64,000 nucleotides of DNA, taken from assembly GCA_030323885.1 (NCBI GenBank), contig JASIRB010003643.1, forward strand, positions 62,001 through 126,000, in the 5' to 3' direction. Below the pieces are notes generated by a model. That model was given only the letters and a program-made list of their open reading frames with translations, made no database searches and was not told where the DNA came from. This stretch comes from Branchipolynoe longqiensis (taxonomy: Eukaryota; Annelida; Polychaeta; Phyllodocida; Polynoidae). Both the position numbers and the translations under genes were made by a program. Each line of letters begins with the position of its first letter. The stretch's first letter is position 1. Shown in pieces: positions 32,306-44,228 of this stretch.

Positions 32306-33539
32306 ATGAAAACTGGTCAGCATGAGATGGGATTTTAAAACATCAATAAAAACCTTCCTACTTATTTTTTTCCTTATACTTTTCATATTCATGTTCAGAT
32401 TTGATGAAAGAAATAAGGGAAATATAATAAAACTGTGTGCAACTTTGGTCTTTTTAGTTATGAACTGTTTTTTGTACCAAAAAACCCCATTTTACAGTCA
32501 GCCATTTGTAACATGACATATGGGATGTGGTTGAATCCTTATTAACATCTTGTATTGCATTGATATATCAAACAAAACAGTTCCCAAATCAAAAAGGAAG
32601 TATTTATTAACATGTATGCATGCTTAAATTAAAGAAAATAAATATTTGATGTCTTCAGAAGTAAAATTACAAATTTCCGTCACACGTGTAACCAGTGGTG
32701 TCTGGATGCCACACAAATATTGTACACTAATTATTCAGTGAATAAAGCATGGCTGGGAATTACTTTTTTTTAATCAATATAAGCACTAGATATTTCTGTA
32801 TATTATGCCATGATTAATATGCTTCTAAGTATGATATTATTTAATTCTGATTAGATATTTATTAAGCAGACTGTGTGGTGTCCTAAACATGTGTTACACG
32901 TGTGACACACATGTTATACTGCCATAAGAGATATCTTATTCATGGACTACACCTTTATTTTTTATCTCATCAATTTATATTTTACATAGATGTAAAGGGG
33001 AGATTTCCAGCTTTCATTTGCAACCAAAAAATTTAAATATTAAATTTTAACTCTCCATGTGACACTTCTGGCCAGTTTTCAGGAGAGTGACCCATATATA
33101 TATATTAATTCCTTTATTGAACAGTAAGTTAAATGTGGTACTGTCCCACACTCTTCCCCGCCAGATAAGAAAAATAATAAAAGGAAAGTATTACAAATGA
33201 ATATGTACTGAGGAATGGACAATTCTGCGTCGTGACAAGGAAGTAAATAAGACACGCTGAGGTTGGGTAAAAAGGCCCCTCCTCCCCTGCCACCACCCTT
33301 AACTATCATGAACAAACCATCAACACACCGAACATCCTACACAACTATCAACCTGTTTAAACACATTGAACATTATATAAGACAGCTAGCTATATACTTA
33401 CCATAGTTTTATAAGAGAAAAAAATGTAACCCTCAACGATTGTTTGAGTTGCCCCGAGAATACGCTTTCTACTCGGCGCTGATCCCCATTTTTGCAAGAA
33501 CTACAGTTACTGGTGCTGTACATTATACAGGAAGGGCCG
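32306..33539. other. AT-rich region without recognised genes
   Basis: Several short frames, none with codon structure or motifs that convince me. The right part includes TGGCCAGTTTTCAGGAGAGTG, a phrase loosely similar to 39545-39565. Confidence 0.45.
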
Positions 33540-35165
33540 TATGCATGACGCGGGTAAAGTCAAGTCTGGTAGGGTAAAGTCAAGTCGGGTATGGTAAATT
33601 CAAGTCGGGTATGGTAAAGTCAAGTCAGGTAGGGTAAAGTCAAGCAGGGTATGGTAAAGTCAAGTCGGGTAGGGTAAAGTAAAGTATGGTAAAGTCAAGT
33701 CGGGTATGGTCAAGTAAAGTCGAGTATGGTAGTCAAGTTGGGTATGGTAAATTCAAGTCGGGTAGGGTAAAGTCAAGTCGGGTAGGGTAAAGTCCAGCCG
33801 GGTATGGTAAAGTCAAGTCGGTAGGGTAAAGTCAAGTTGGGTATGGTAAAGTCAAGTCGGGTAGGGTAAAGTCAAGTCGGGTAGGGTAAAGTCAAGTCGG
33901 GTAGGGTAAACTCAAGTCGGTACGATAAAGTCAAGTCGGGTAGGGTAAAGTCAAGTCGGTAGGGTAAAGTCAAGTTGGGTATGGTAAAGTCAAGTCGGGT
34001 ATGGTAAAGTCAAGTCGAGTATGGTAGTCAAATTGGGTATGGTAAATTCAAGTCAGGTAGGGTAAAGTCAAGTCGGGTATGCTAAAGTCAAGTCGGGTAT
34101 GCTAAAGTCAAGTCAGGTAGGGTAACGTCAAGTCGAGTATGGTAGTCAAGTTGGGTATGGTAGATTCAAGTAGGGTAGGGTAAAGTCGGGGAGGGTAAAG
34201 TCAAGTTGGGTATGGTAAAGTCAAGTCAGGTATGGTAAAGTCAAGTCCGGAAGGGTAAAGTCAGGCCGGGTATGGTAAAGTCAAGTTGGGTAGGATAAAG
34301 TCAAGTCGGGTATGGTACAGTCAAGTCGGGTAGGGTAAAGTCAAGTCGGGTATGGTAAAGTCAAGTCGGGTATGTCAAGTCAGGTAGGGTAAACTCAAGT
34401 TGGGTATGGTAAAGTCAAGTCTGGTTGGGTAAAGTCAAGTCGGGTAGGGTAAAGTCAAGTCAGGTAGGATAAAGTCAAGTCGGCTAAAGTCAAGTCAAGT
34501 CGGGTAAGGTAAAGTCAAGTCAAGTCAGGTAGGGTAAAGTCAAGTCAGGCAGGATAAAGTCAAGTCGGGTAAAGTCAAGTCAAGTCGGATAATGGTGGTC
34601 ACATTACGTTTCTCGCCAACGCGCTTCGACGTGTCACTTTTTGGCAAAATGTTGGGAGACGTCTGGAAGCATTACGCGTGCGTCAGGCGCGCGTTGGTAA
34701 TTGTTGATGGACGGCGATGGTCAGCGACGCACGTCAGGGTATCGGCAAAGTTTTGTAAGTAAGGTAAAGTCAACTCAGGTAGGATAAAGTCAAGTCGGGT
34801 AGGATAAAGTCAAGTCTGGTAGAGTAAAGTCGGGTAGGGTAAAGTCAAGTCAGGTAGGATAAACTCAATTTGGGTATGTAGGGTAAAGTCAAGTCGAGTA
34901 GGGTCAAGTCAAGTCGGGTAGGGTCAAGTCAAGTCAGGTAAAGTCAAGTTGGGTAGTGTAAAGTTGGGTAGGATAAAGTCAGCTAAAGTCAAGTAGGGTA
35001 GGGTACGCTAAAGTCAAGTAGGCTAGGGTAACATTAAGTAGGGTAGAGAAACGTCAAGTAGGGTAGGGAAACATCAAGTAGGGTAGGGTAACCTCAAGTA
35101 GGGTAGGGTAATGTTAAGTAGGGTACGGTAACATCAAGTAGGGTAGGGTAAAATCAAGTCAGGTT
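33540..35165. repeat. GGGTA(G/T)GGTAAAGTCAAGTC minisatellite
   Basis: About 1.6 kb of a 20-bp unit with abundant variants (AGGG, ATGG, deletions to GGGTAAAGTC). It is interrupted at about 34600-34755 by unique GC-rich sequence with several ACGTC and GCGCG motifs. The last part drifts to GTAGGGTAACATCAAGTAGG. The same unit appears inverted at 58203-58500. Confidence 0.95.
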
Positions 35166-35456
35166 AAGTCAAGTCAGACAAAGTCGGATAAAGTCACTGA
35201 AAAAGGCGTCAACAGCAAAACAATACACATAGTCCAGAACTTGAATTTTATTGAAAATTAATAGAAATATAGAACAATTTGGCATAAACATGGGTACGCC
35301 TACATCCATGCAATATAATAATATAATGAATATATTAAAGACACAACTATCCATAATTAAGCATTTTGGGCTGAGAAACATACAATACATGTGGGTACCA
35401 GTTAGTGTACACTGTGCCAGTGTATCTATCAGGCTCATAGCAGTACACACCGGTAC

Positions 35457-35741
35457 CAGGGCCGCGTTCAGGGTCTGTCTCGGAGGCGCCTCGGAGTTGG
35501 CCGTGACGTCATGCTAGTCTGAATGGCAAAAGCAGTTTGTTGTCTCGAAAATGGCCGCCCCCATAGGGGGCATTTGCAATGGAAAAGCTGCGCTGTGATT
35601 GGCGGCCATTTTCGAGGCGCTTTTCATCTCCAGTCTGAAAAGAGATGCGTCTCTGAGACGCACCCTGAACGCAAACAGGCCAAAAAGCATCGCGGAGACA
35701 TCTCCGCAGCGCCTCTAAGACGGACCCTGAACTCGGCCCTG
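35457..35741. mobile_element. MITE with CAGGGCCGCGTTCAGGGTC termini
   Basis: 285 bp. Inverted termini CAGGGCCGCGTTCAGGGTCT and, on the right, GGACCCTGAACTCGGCCCTG. GC-rich interior with a second, inner palindrome around GGCCATTTTCGAG. Host flanks (CCGGTAC and TTAGAGGGG) resemble the uninterrupted sequence CCGGTACCAGTTAAGGAGG at about 36487, which helps define the insertion. Confidence 0.75.
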
Positions 35742-35885
35742 TTAGAGGGGATTCCCTAATCTAAAAATAACTGCAATGATAGCTACCCTGATCACTTTTT
35801 GCGCCCCTGCATAGAGCTTGACTTACTTTGCCACCCTGGTGATAGCCACCCTGGTGATAGCTACCCTGGTGTTAACTCTTAACAC

Positions 35886-36657
35886 CAGGGGCCGTATGCA
35901 TGGAGCGGTGTTAGCGAGCCAAAACTGGCTTTGAACGAGATTTCTAGCTTAGCGGCGAAAAGTCGCTATGCATGGAGCAGTGTTCCGGAAACACCGCGAG
36001 TTTAAGGTCGGATATTCTAACACCACTCCATAGCAGGTTTACGGGCAGTGTTAGCTACCGATTAGGCCCAAATCTATTCAATGCTATCATATTTAACAGA
36101 ATTACATACTCTAAAAGTGAAATTTTATCAAATTAACCTCAAAATCGAACCGATATTAACGCCGCCGCTACATCGGTGGCGATATTAATATTGTCGAATC
36201 GACGAATGTAAACAAAACAAATCGCCGCCACATCAGCGGCAATATATTACGCCCAAATCTATTCAATGCTATCATATTGAACAGAATAACATGCTCAGAA
36301 AGTGAAATTTGGTCAAATTAACCACAAAATCGAAGCGATATTAACGCCGCCGCCGAAATTTAGTCAAATTAAACCAAAAATAGATGCGATAATATTGTCA
36401 AATAGCGGTACTCGCCGGGAACAGGCTCAGCAATAACAAGGCTTGCTGGTGCCCGGTGTGTGGAGAAGGCAATTGGCCGGTACACGCCGGTACCAGTTAA
36501 GGAGGATACACCAAATCTATAAATAACTGCACGTTTAGCTAACGTGAACGGTTTAGGCTCCCATGCATACGGCGTGACATACTTGCGGTGATAGCTACCC
36601 GGTGTTACCTGTTAACACCACACAACGCTAACACCACTTCATGCATATTGCCCCAGG
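35886..36657. mobile_element. Possible MITE with CAGGGGCCGTATGCATG-like ends
   Basis: Left CAGGGGCCGTATGCATGGAG then CGGTGTTAGCG. Right, in reverse complement, CCTGGGGCAATATGCATGAA then GTGGTGTTAGCG. The interior has two blocks around CAAATCTATTCAATGCTATC (about 36066 and 36246). Related ends occur near 33535, 37130 and 39700. Confidence 0.55.
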
Positions 36658-36786
36658 CGAGCCAAACACCGGTTCATGCATATGGCCCAAGGAGCCACTC
36701 CCTTCATTATACAGGATCGGTGCTGTAACTAATACAACACTGATCAAACTTAGATTATATAGACTGTCAATTCCACATTCATCTGC

Positions 36787-37115
36787 ACCAGGAGCAGTGG
36801 CCGAATCGGTAGAGCACGGGCCTCGTGTGCGGGAAATCGTGAGTTCTGTTCCTGGTTGAGTCAAACCAATGACTTATCAAATTGATTCTTGTTGCTTCCT
36901 AGTTTGTCGCTTGGCATTAATAGGATAGGGCAAGGACTGGTTAGAACAGTGTCAGGATTATATAACTAAGTGGCATATCGGGTCATGGTGCTGGTGGCCT
37001 GATTTCCCAGTGCGGCAGCACTATAAAGTTGCCATGAGTGTGCACTGTCACAAGTCGGTACCCATCCTGATATGACCTTAGATGTTGCCAGGACATAAAA
37101 CTCCAACAACCAACC
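36787..37115 (+). repeat. tRNA-derived SINE, near full length
   Basis: Same family and length class as 30250-30567: head AGTGGCCGAATCGGTAGAGC, B box decayed, body and tail as in the reference, ending AAAACTCCAACAACCAACC. Confidence 0.85.
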
Positions 37116-37224
37116 AGCCTACCAACCGGGTTCGAATGCATGAAGCGGTGTTAGCTTATCATGGTAATAGGTGTTATCCCCGGGATAGCTATCGCGAGGA
37201 TAGCAGTGCAGTTCATTTCATATG

Positions 37225-37414
37225 CAGGGGCGTAGCTAGGCGTACGCCAAAACGTCCACATCGTTTTGTCAAAAAAATAATAATAAAGAGAGAGAGAGAG
37301 AGCGGTTACTTAGATATGATTTCATATTCGTCATGGTGTGACGCCGTAAGCTGCCCCCTAAACCCCCTGCCGAAATTAGGACCACACATCGTTAAAGGTC
37401 TAGCTACGCCCCTG
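37225..37414. mobile_element. CAGGGGCGTAGC-type MITE
   Basis: 190 bp. Termini CAGGGGCGTAGCTAG and CTAGCTACGCCCCTG are inverted repeats. The 5-bp direct repeat ATATG lies at 37220-37224 and 37415-37419. This terminus is widespread in animal genomes and usually assigned to hAT-like elements. It contains a (GA)n tract at 37284-37301. Confidence 0.8.
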
Positions 37415-38082
37415 ATATGCATGAGCGTGAATCATGGGATAGCTATCTGTGCAGCTTTTAGATTTGGGGTTTCCCTCTAACTCAGTAACTGGCACTGGCA
37501 TTATGGGCAGGGTAAATCAATTCATCGGATACAAAATAAAGTACTGACCCTCAGCGAGTCAGTTCAGCTTCTACTAGCGACTTGGAAATCCAAGGTGCTT
37601 CCTGCTAGCATTAAAGTTCTGCAGTGACGTCATTACTCTTCAGCATACGTTTTCATCGCCCATGAAAATGCGAACTCGGCGGGCTAGTTCTCCTCAAAAT
37701 GGGGTGTGGATGGTGGTATTTTGAACATTACATTTGTCAGATTTCAGTTTTTGCTAAGGCTATCTGGCTCATTCTCCTGAAACCTGTTCAAAACTGTGAC
37801 ATAGAGGGTAACAATTCAGAGTGTGAATTTTTTCATTTCTTTTTGGAAATAAAAGCTTGATATCTCTTGTCTACAGAAATATAAGACACAAATTGACAGG
37901 ATTACAGGAACTTGATTAATCACACATCACACATTATGTCATTTACCATTGCAATACAATTCAGTGTCTTGAATGTTACAGGACACCAAAACGTACATGA
38001 ATCAAGTAGATTGAGGAGCTAATTTTCCTTTATTTGCAAAGTAATTTGACAAAGGTTTTTCCCAATGTTTTCTGTTTTTCGT

Positions 38083-38190
38083 TGTTTTCTATCCTAGCAA
38101 CATCTAAGGTCATATGAGAACGGGTAGAAACTTGTGACAGTGCACATGTATGGTGACATTAGTGCTGACCAGTAGGAAATGGCTCCTGTC
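38083..38190 (-). repeat. SINE tail fragment
   Basis: TTTTCTATCCTAGCAACATC and GACGGTGACATTAG-like sequence match the SINE 3' part in reverse. Confidence 0.7.
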
Positions 38191-38351
38191 TTGAATGTTA
38201 CATCTATCTCTGCTGAAGACACCACCACATTTTCCCTTCTGCAGGCGCAGTGTCATACGCACAAATTAAAAATGTCATAATTTGTTGCCGCAAGTCACCT
38301 GATGTAAGATTCATGCGCTACGATAGTAAAAAAAATTGTTCTTTTTTGTAC

Positions 38352-38705
38352 TTAAGGTTGCATAGTCCGATGGTTTTGCGTTTTGGTATTTTTTTTAGGT
38401 AAATATACTAAATTTATCGGTATAATTTACCTTATTTCAGGTTAAAGTAACTTTGATTATAAATGGATAAGTTTTAAGATATTTGAAATTCAAACATGCA
38501 AACTTAGTTTTGGCAAGCACGCCAAAACTCTGACACCATAGGCTTCAACAGTAACACGTTCTATCAAATTGTCTCAGTGTTCCCTTCTATGTGGCAATAA
38601 ATACTTAATATGTGCATCAATATCTAAGTTACATATGTAGAGTCAAATCTATATAATTATTTTGGTTTTGAAAAGTTGATGCTTCATCGGACTATGCAGC
38701 TTTAA
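38352..38705. mobile_element. MITE family TTAA-A, copy 3 (best termini)
   Basis: 354 bp. Left TTAAGGTTGCATAGTCCGAT, right ATCGGACTATGCAGCTTTAA, inverted with two mismatches over 20 bp. Both ends lie in TTAA. Confidence 0.88.
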
Positions 38706-39208
38706 TGTTACACCCTTTTTGAGACACCACAGGAACCATCAATAAAGAAATGCCTGTAATTCAGTTAATACCTACTCCCATATCACAATAAAGCAGAAAG
38801 GACTTGGGGAAATGTGTTCATAGATCATGCAGACAAAAAAAAAAGAGTTTCTAGTTTATATCTGTGAACAATACACAATATTGTATTTCCTACTGGCAAG
38901 ACACCACTGTACCATTCAAGACACCAATAATCTTCATTTAGTTTGGGACTGTCCGTACAAAGTTATACACAGTAAACATTATTTCTATGTAAATTTTCAA
39001 CCTCCTTACGTCTCATGACATTAAATCTTTTTAATCATGAAAGTTTTGAAGAAAATATGTGATCAACTTTCCTTAATTTGGACATGTCACAAATACCATA
39101 TAAAAATGCAGCGTATTCACAAAAAAAGACCAACAGCACAACAAATAAAACACATTCACACATTGTGGCATTTCCCTTATTTCTCAAAACACATTAGATT
39201 AGAAATAT

Positions 39209-39468
39209 ATGAGCCTGTCTCAAAAGGTGCTAGCTCTTCGTTTTTTTGTCCATAGTAACGATTGACACAAAACAGCACAGAAACGGTTACACTGAAAACA
39301 CAAGGACATTTGTTTCAAATCAATATGTATTCTATTGGGATTATGAAACACCATGTAAAAAGCAAATCAGTTTATCCTGAGCAAATGCATAAGTAGATAG
39401 TGTGTTGATCGTTACAATAGACAAAGGTTTGTCCCATATTGCTTAGCACCTTTTGAGACAGTCTCATA
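39209..39468. mobile_element. Small MITE with GAGCCTGTCTCAAAAGGTGC ends
   Basis: 260 bp. GAGCCTGTCTCAAAAGGTGC (39211) is inverted as GCACCTTTTGAGACAGTCTC (39446). TA/ATAT flanks fit a Tc1/mariner-type target. Confidence 0.7.
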
Positions 39469-39904
39469 TAGCAGTAGCTAACAGTTTGATGTTTTAAGAA
39501 TGTTTTTATTTCATTGAGAAAAAAGCATCCTCTGTGATGCAGGTTTCAGGAGAATGACTCATCTACAGTTGTAGATGTCACTGATATATAACTGTGAACA
39601 TTTTCAATCTACAGATATCTTTCTAGGATAGCGCTAAATCTGGTAAATACAAAGAGGGATAGGCTAAGACAGGATAAGATCGGGTGAATAGCGCTAACAC
39701 AGCCCCATGCATAACATTTTTATACTGCTATCCTGGTACAGTATAACCCCGTTTAACCAAGCTCGTTTAAACCAAACAATCGGTTAATACTACCATTTAT
39801 CATATAAAAAAGTTGGTTAAACCAAAGTCGGTTAATCCAAATTATCGGTTAATCCAAACAAAATTGTCGGACCTCAGGCCACTTCCGGTACGGTTAATGG
39901 AACC

Positions 39905-40818
39905 ATATCAAGTGAGGAAAAAAATCAACTGTGGCATACCACAAGGGTCAGTCCTGGGACCACTCCTCTTCCTCATATATATATAAATGATCTAAACAAC
40001 TGGCTAGGCACTGAAAACATCCAACTATATGCAGATGATACTGTGGTATATACTGCAGGCAAAACATCTGAAGAGATCAAAACAAAGCTAAATCAAACAC
40101 TAATGAAACTAACTGAATGGTGCCATCGAAATAAGATAACTATAAATAGCAATAAATGGAAGACGGTGCTATTCGGTACCAGACTAACCAGTAACAACAA
40201 AATAAAATGTCTCCTGGGAAACAATGAGTTAGAACAGGTAGACAACTACCGATATCTCGGAGTTGACCTGGACAGGCAATTAAACTATGACCTTTGCATA
40301 ACAAACACTATCAAAAAAGCAAACCACAAAATATGGCTACTGGCAAAACTAAGGTACTACATGACTGAAAGCACGGCAATCGAAATATATAAAGGCATGA
40401 TCCTTCCCTACTTCGACTATGGTGATGTAGTGGGGGGAAATACCGAACTACTAAACAAACTACAAGTGATGCAAAATAAAGCCCTTAAAATATGCCTCCA
40501 AGTACACAAAAGATATCCCATGATAGAACTACACACAAATGCAAAGCAACACTATTAACAAGCAGAAGAGAAACGCACCTGAAAATACTAGCACACCACT
40601 ACACCACTAAACCGGATTACACAGTAGCCCCCCGCAGGGACACTAGACACATGGCGGCCCCAATATTCCTAATGGAAAGAAGCAACATGAAAATACATTT
40701 GAGAAGTGTACTAAGCATGGCAGCACATGCCTGGAATAAACAAAACGCAAAATTACGGGCACACCGTAACCCTGACCACTACAAAAAACTCCTAAAGAAA
40801 ACAATTCCTTACTGACAC
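39905..40818 (+). pseudogene. LINE reverse transcriptase remnant
   Basis: Non-LTR retrotransposon RT of the Jockey/I/CR1 type. It shows GIPQGSVLGPLLFLIYI (39942-39983), then the catalytic YADDTVVY (40029-40052), a thumb region (NYRYLGVDLDR) and a C-terminal tail (HAWNKQNAKLRAHR) to TGA at about 40815. The RT is 5'-truncated. The two blocks are out of phase because the ATATATATA at 39975-39984 has an extra TA relative to the usual I-Y-I-N-D, creating a TAA. Another 1-bp shift lies near 40550. Poly-A-like tail at 41402-41440. Confidence 0.88.
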
Positions 40819-41445
40819 ACCAAAATCACACCTGCCCCTGAGTGCAGTCACTGCTTGCTGTGTATGGGCACAGAAAAAGTGGTAGGCACTAAACAGAAAA
40901 AATAGGAAAATTAGCCCTCCTAAGTATAAAGGAAATGAGGAAAGCTATCACCACATGGCACAGTCCACCTAGGTATGTGTAATGGCCCAAACAACACAGC
41001 CATCCCACCTGGCTGCAGTCCTAAAGGGTCTGAGTGTGTTCTAGGACACGAGTGCACTATCTAAGGACATGGTTTAGGTGAAAGGATGCTGTAACAAATC
41101 AAAACATTAAAAAATCTGAATGGAACGGGATTCTCTCCCGCAAGCCTCCATGTCACCCAAGTAGATGTACATAGTAGGCTAAGGTATCATACTGAGACTA
41201 GACAAAAAAACTGGAAAATTACAAAAAAACTAACATAGGCTATTACTAACAACCAAAATTGCCGAAGGCTGACCTGAGCAGACACAGGTAAACACTCCTG
41301 GGCAAAGGAACAGATCAAGCCAGCACCACAGCTGTCCAGCATTGAAAACAAGCACCCTCACAGGAGCTTATACATTATGGGCAGAGTAAATACCTCATCA
41401 ATAAAAAAAAAAATTTTAAACAAAAAAAAACAATCAAACTGTCAC
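40819..41445 (+). repeat. LINE 3' untranslated region and A-rich tail
   Basis: Carries the CCAGCATTGAAAACAAGC and GGGCAGAGTAAATACCTCATC blocks that also end the truncated copies at 11395 and 42296. It terminates in AATAAAAAAAAAAATTTTAA-like sequence. Confidence 0.8.
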
Positions 41446-41649
41446 TTGGTTATAAGGTCATCTGATACCCCACCAACTTTTTTATATGATAAATGGTAGT
41501 ATTTTTAAGGGACCCTAAAAATTTGTTTGGATTAACCGATCGTTTGTCTCAACCGAGCTTGGCTTAACAGGGTTACACTGTATGTACATAAAAAACTGTG
41601 TCCATATACATTGTATAGTACATGTGCAAGACACTCTTACTCAAAGTCA

Positions 41650-41737
41650 AAGCCAAAGCTTGGTTAAACAATGATCAGTTAATCCAAGCAAATTTCTAGG
41701 GTCCCTTCAAGTTTGGTTCAATGGGGTTATACTGTAA
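41650..41737. repeat. Pogo-like terminal inverted repeat, isolated arm
   Basis: AGGGTCCCTTCAAGTTTGG and GGGGTTATACTGTA match the right arm of the element ending at 41580. Confidence 0.65.
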
Positions 41738-42099
41738 TATGCACTATCGTCAGTACAGGGTGGTAAGAGCGGTAAGACGGATTCATGCATATGGTCCCAG
41801 GTCTATTTGCTCATCTTGTTTTCTACCCTTTTCCTTTGTCTGCCTTGTCTTCTTCCTCCTTCCACAGAATGTAACAGTCAACAAATGTAAATCTCCAACT
41901 ATCATATTTGAATGTACCAAGAGATAAGTGCTGCTGGGGCACACAGTGGAGACACCCCCTGCCAACCCGCCATCTGACGGCAGGGGCAAGAACTAATGTC
42001 TGAGGAGCAGCGCACCGCATTGCCTCCGCCAGAAAGGTCGATTATGCTTAGTTCTCGGCGGCGACGCTAGGTGGCGGGTCGGCGCCACTGGGCGAACAA

Positions 42100-43034
42100 A
42101 CGTTGGCTGACTGATGGCGACACAAGGGGGCTGTGTGTGTGGCCATGATTGACTGATGGCGACATCAGGGGCCGTGGGCATCCCTGACTGATGGTGACAT
42201 CAGGGGGTGTGGCCATGCCAAACTGATGGTGACATCATAGGGCCTGTTCGTACCTGACTGATGGTGAAACCAGGGGGCGTGGTCGTACCTGACTGATAGT
42301 AATAAGAATAAACGTACCAACAGACTATCTATCTGCTAATGAAATGCAGACAATCAAATAACTTATCAGCAGCTACTGGTTGTTAAGACAACAACACTAC
42401 AGCTGGCCAGCATTGAAAACAAGCTATGGACAGAATAAATACAGCCTCAATAATAAAAAAATCCAAAAAAAATCAGGGGGTGTGGCCATGCCTGACTGAT
42501 GGTGACATCAAGGGTGTGGCTGCACCTGGCTGATGGTGACATCATGGGATGTGGCCATGCCTGACTGAGTGACATCAGAGGGTGTGGCTGCACCTGACTG
42601 ATGGTGACATCAGAGGGTGTGGCCATGCCTGACTGATGGTGATATCAGGGGGTGTGGCTGTGCCTGACTGATGGTGACATCAGGTGGGGTGTCCCTGCCT
42701 GACTAATGGTGACATCAAGATGTGTGGCCATGCCTGACTGATGGCGAAACCAGGGGGTGTGGCCATGCCTAACTCATGTTGTCATCAGGGGGTGTGGCCA
42801 TGCCTGACTAATGGTGGCATCAGGGGTGTGGTCGCACCTGACTGATGGTGACATCAGGGGGTGTGGTCGTACCTGACTGATCTTGACATCAGGGGTGTGG
42901 TCGCACCTGACTGATGGTGACATCAGGGGTGTGGTCGCACCTGACTGATGGTGGCATCAGGGGGTGTGGTCGTAACTGACTGATGTTGACATCAGGGGGT
43001 GTGGCCGTGCCTGACTGATGGTGACATCAAGGTG
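42100..43034. repeat. ~36-bp minisatellite
   Basis: More than 20 copies of GTGTGGCCATGCCTGACTGA followed by TGGTGACATCAGGGG. A LINE tail interrupts it at 42296-42475. The same unit resumes beyond the LTR element at 46555-46725, so that element apparently landed inside one array. Confidence 0.95.
42296..42475 (+). mobile_element. 5'-truncated LINE tail inside the minisatellite
   Basis: About 180 bp: CTATCTGCTAATGAAATGCA, CCAGCATTGAAAACAAGC and an A-rich end. The satellite is AATCAGGGGGTG after it and ACTGATAGT before it. Confidence 0.8.
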
Positions 43035-43117
43035 TAAAATATTCTGATATATGCCTTAGGGGGGAATGCAAATGTTCTATTACTGATCGGTGTATGTGAC
43101 CAGGTGCATGTATGTAT

Positions 43118-43370
43118 AACCGTCGTGGACACCAGTTTTGTCAAATGGCTAAGCCTCGAATATGTGATTGTGTAGGCAGGCTATAGTGAAATCAATACAG
43201 ACAAAGACAAAGGAAGAGTACCACTATGTCTATTTACATCCCACTCAGGCACCACCAGCCCATACATATATATATGTATGGGCTGGTGGTGCCTGAGTGG
43301 GATGTAGCCTGCCTACACAATCACAGATTCGAGGCTTAGCCATTTTACAAAACTGGTGTCCACGACGGTT
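43118..43370. repeat. 253-bp near-perfect palindrome of LTR and PBS sequence
   Basis: Outer arms 43118-43181 and 43307-43370 (64 bp) and inner arms 43235-43270 and 43271-43306 (36 bp) are inverted copies. Only the left arm has an extra 53 bp (43182-43234). Centre at TACATATA|TATATGTA. Both arms are LTR end plus PBS. Confidence 0.92.
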
Positions 43371-43789
43371 ATCGACACTATACGGTTAGTAATACGTTGG
43401 TTATTTGACCACAACGGTTATTTAACACGATGGGTGGTGACTACGTTACTTACAGAAAACAGTGTTGATTTAAAAGATTAGTAACTTGTTGGCTGTAACT
43501 TGTTTGGTGTGTTGTGTAGGTAGTGTTTTTTCTGCTATTTTATTGGACTCTGTGGGGGTTTGGAATTTATTCGGAATTGGGTTTCTCGACGAATATTTCC
43601 GACAATACTACTATTTTAGAAGGTCCGTTAGACTTTATTGATGGTATGTCTGTAACGTGCCGTCATTGAAGCCTCGCATCACCACTAAACAATATTTGTT
43701 TACAGGACTACTTTCGGCTTTTCTTTAACCTTGTCACGGAGGGGTGAGCGTAGGAATACACTACGTCATTTTTTTTCCTATTCAGTGTA

Positions 43790-44228
43790 CACTGGGCAAA
43801 TTATTCTGCTGATACGGGAGCGTTAGAAGCATGGTCTAAATTTATGGCACTTAGGCTAGATATTCTTAGAGAGGAAAATGATGAGCGTTTGTCTGATTTC
43901 AGGGAGAGGACGGAATTACAGGAGGATGGAGAAGAACGTAGGGAGGCATGTGAACTTTTGCAGGTTGAACATAGACAGAGAGAGGTACGAAATAGATTGT
44001 TGAAAGCAGATGGCAAGTCTGTTTGTTCCCTTGTTGGACGGGTCAGACAGAGGGGCGTTACATAGTTGGATTGACTTGATCAAACGTATCAGGACTCTTG
44101 CAGATGTTTCAGACTTAGTCTTTTCTTTTCACCACTTTTCAGCTAAAGGTGATAACAACAATTTCTTGACATCCATAATCACTCTCCAAAAGCGAGTCTG
44201 TAGGGACAGCTCAGCTAAAAGGTTATAA
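43790..44228 (+). CDS. Charged helical ORFs of the LTR element (gag-like position)
   Basis: Frame 1 has ATG at 43844 and stops at about 44063. It encodes about 73 residues of continuous charged helix (LDILREENDERLSDFRERTE). Frame 2 (44010-44228, 72 residues: SFVPLLDGSD-like start, then SWIDLIKRIRTLADVSDLV) overlaps it and looks like the downstream continuation after a frameshift. The place after the PBS suits gag, but there is no diagnostic motif. Confidence 0.35.

Larger units (their letters stand above)
37770..39562. mobile_element. Possible composite element with CATTCTCCTGAAACCTG ends
   Basis: CTCATTCTCCTGAAACCTG (37776) recurs inverted as CAGGTTTCAGGAGAATGA (39540). The interval contains a SINE fragment, a TTAA-A MITE and another small MITE. 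Only about 20 bp of inverted match supports one element. Confidence 0.35.
39739..41580. mobile_element. Pogo/Tigger-like inverted-repeat element hosting a LINE
   Basis: Starts CAGTATAACCCCGTTTAACC and ends GGCTTAACAGGGTTACACTG, with TA on both sides (39737-39738, 41581-41582). The left arm (39739-39820) and right arm (41475-41580) match in inverse orientation through ACTACCATTTATCATATAAA. The interior is occupied by a LINE copy. The CAGT.AACCCC-type ends and TA target suit pogo/Tigger elements, an inference from termini. Terminal fragments recur at 41650-41737 and 58502-58564. Confidence 0.75.

Noticed and set aside
33540..35165. CRISPR-like array
   Set aside because: Units are directly tandem without unique spacers and the genome is eukaryotic; it is a minisatellite.
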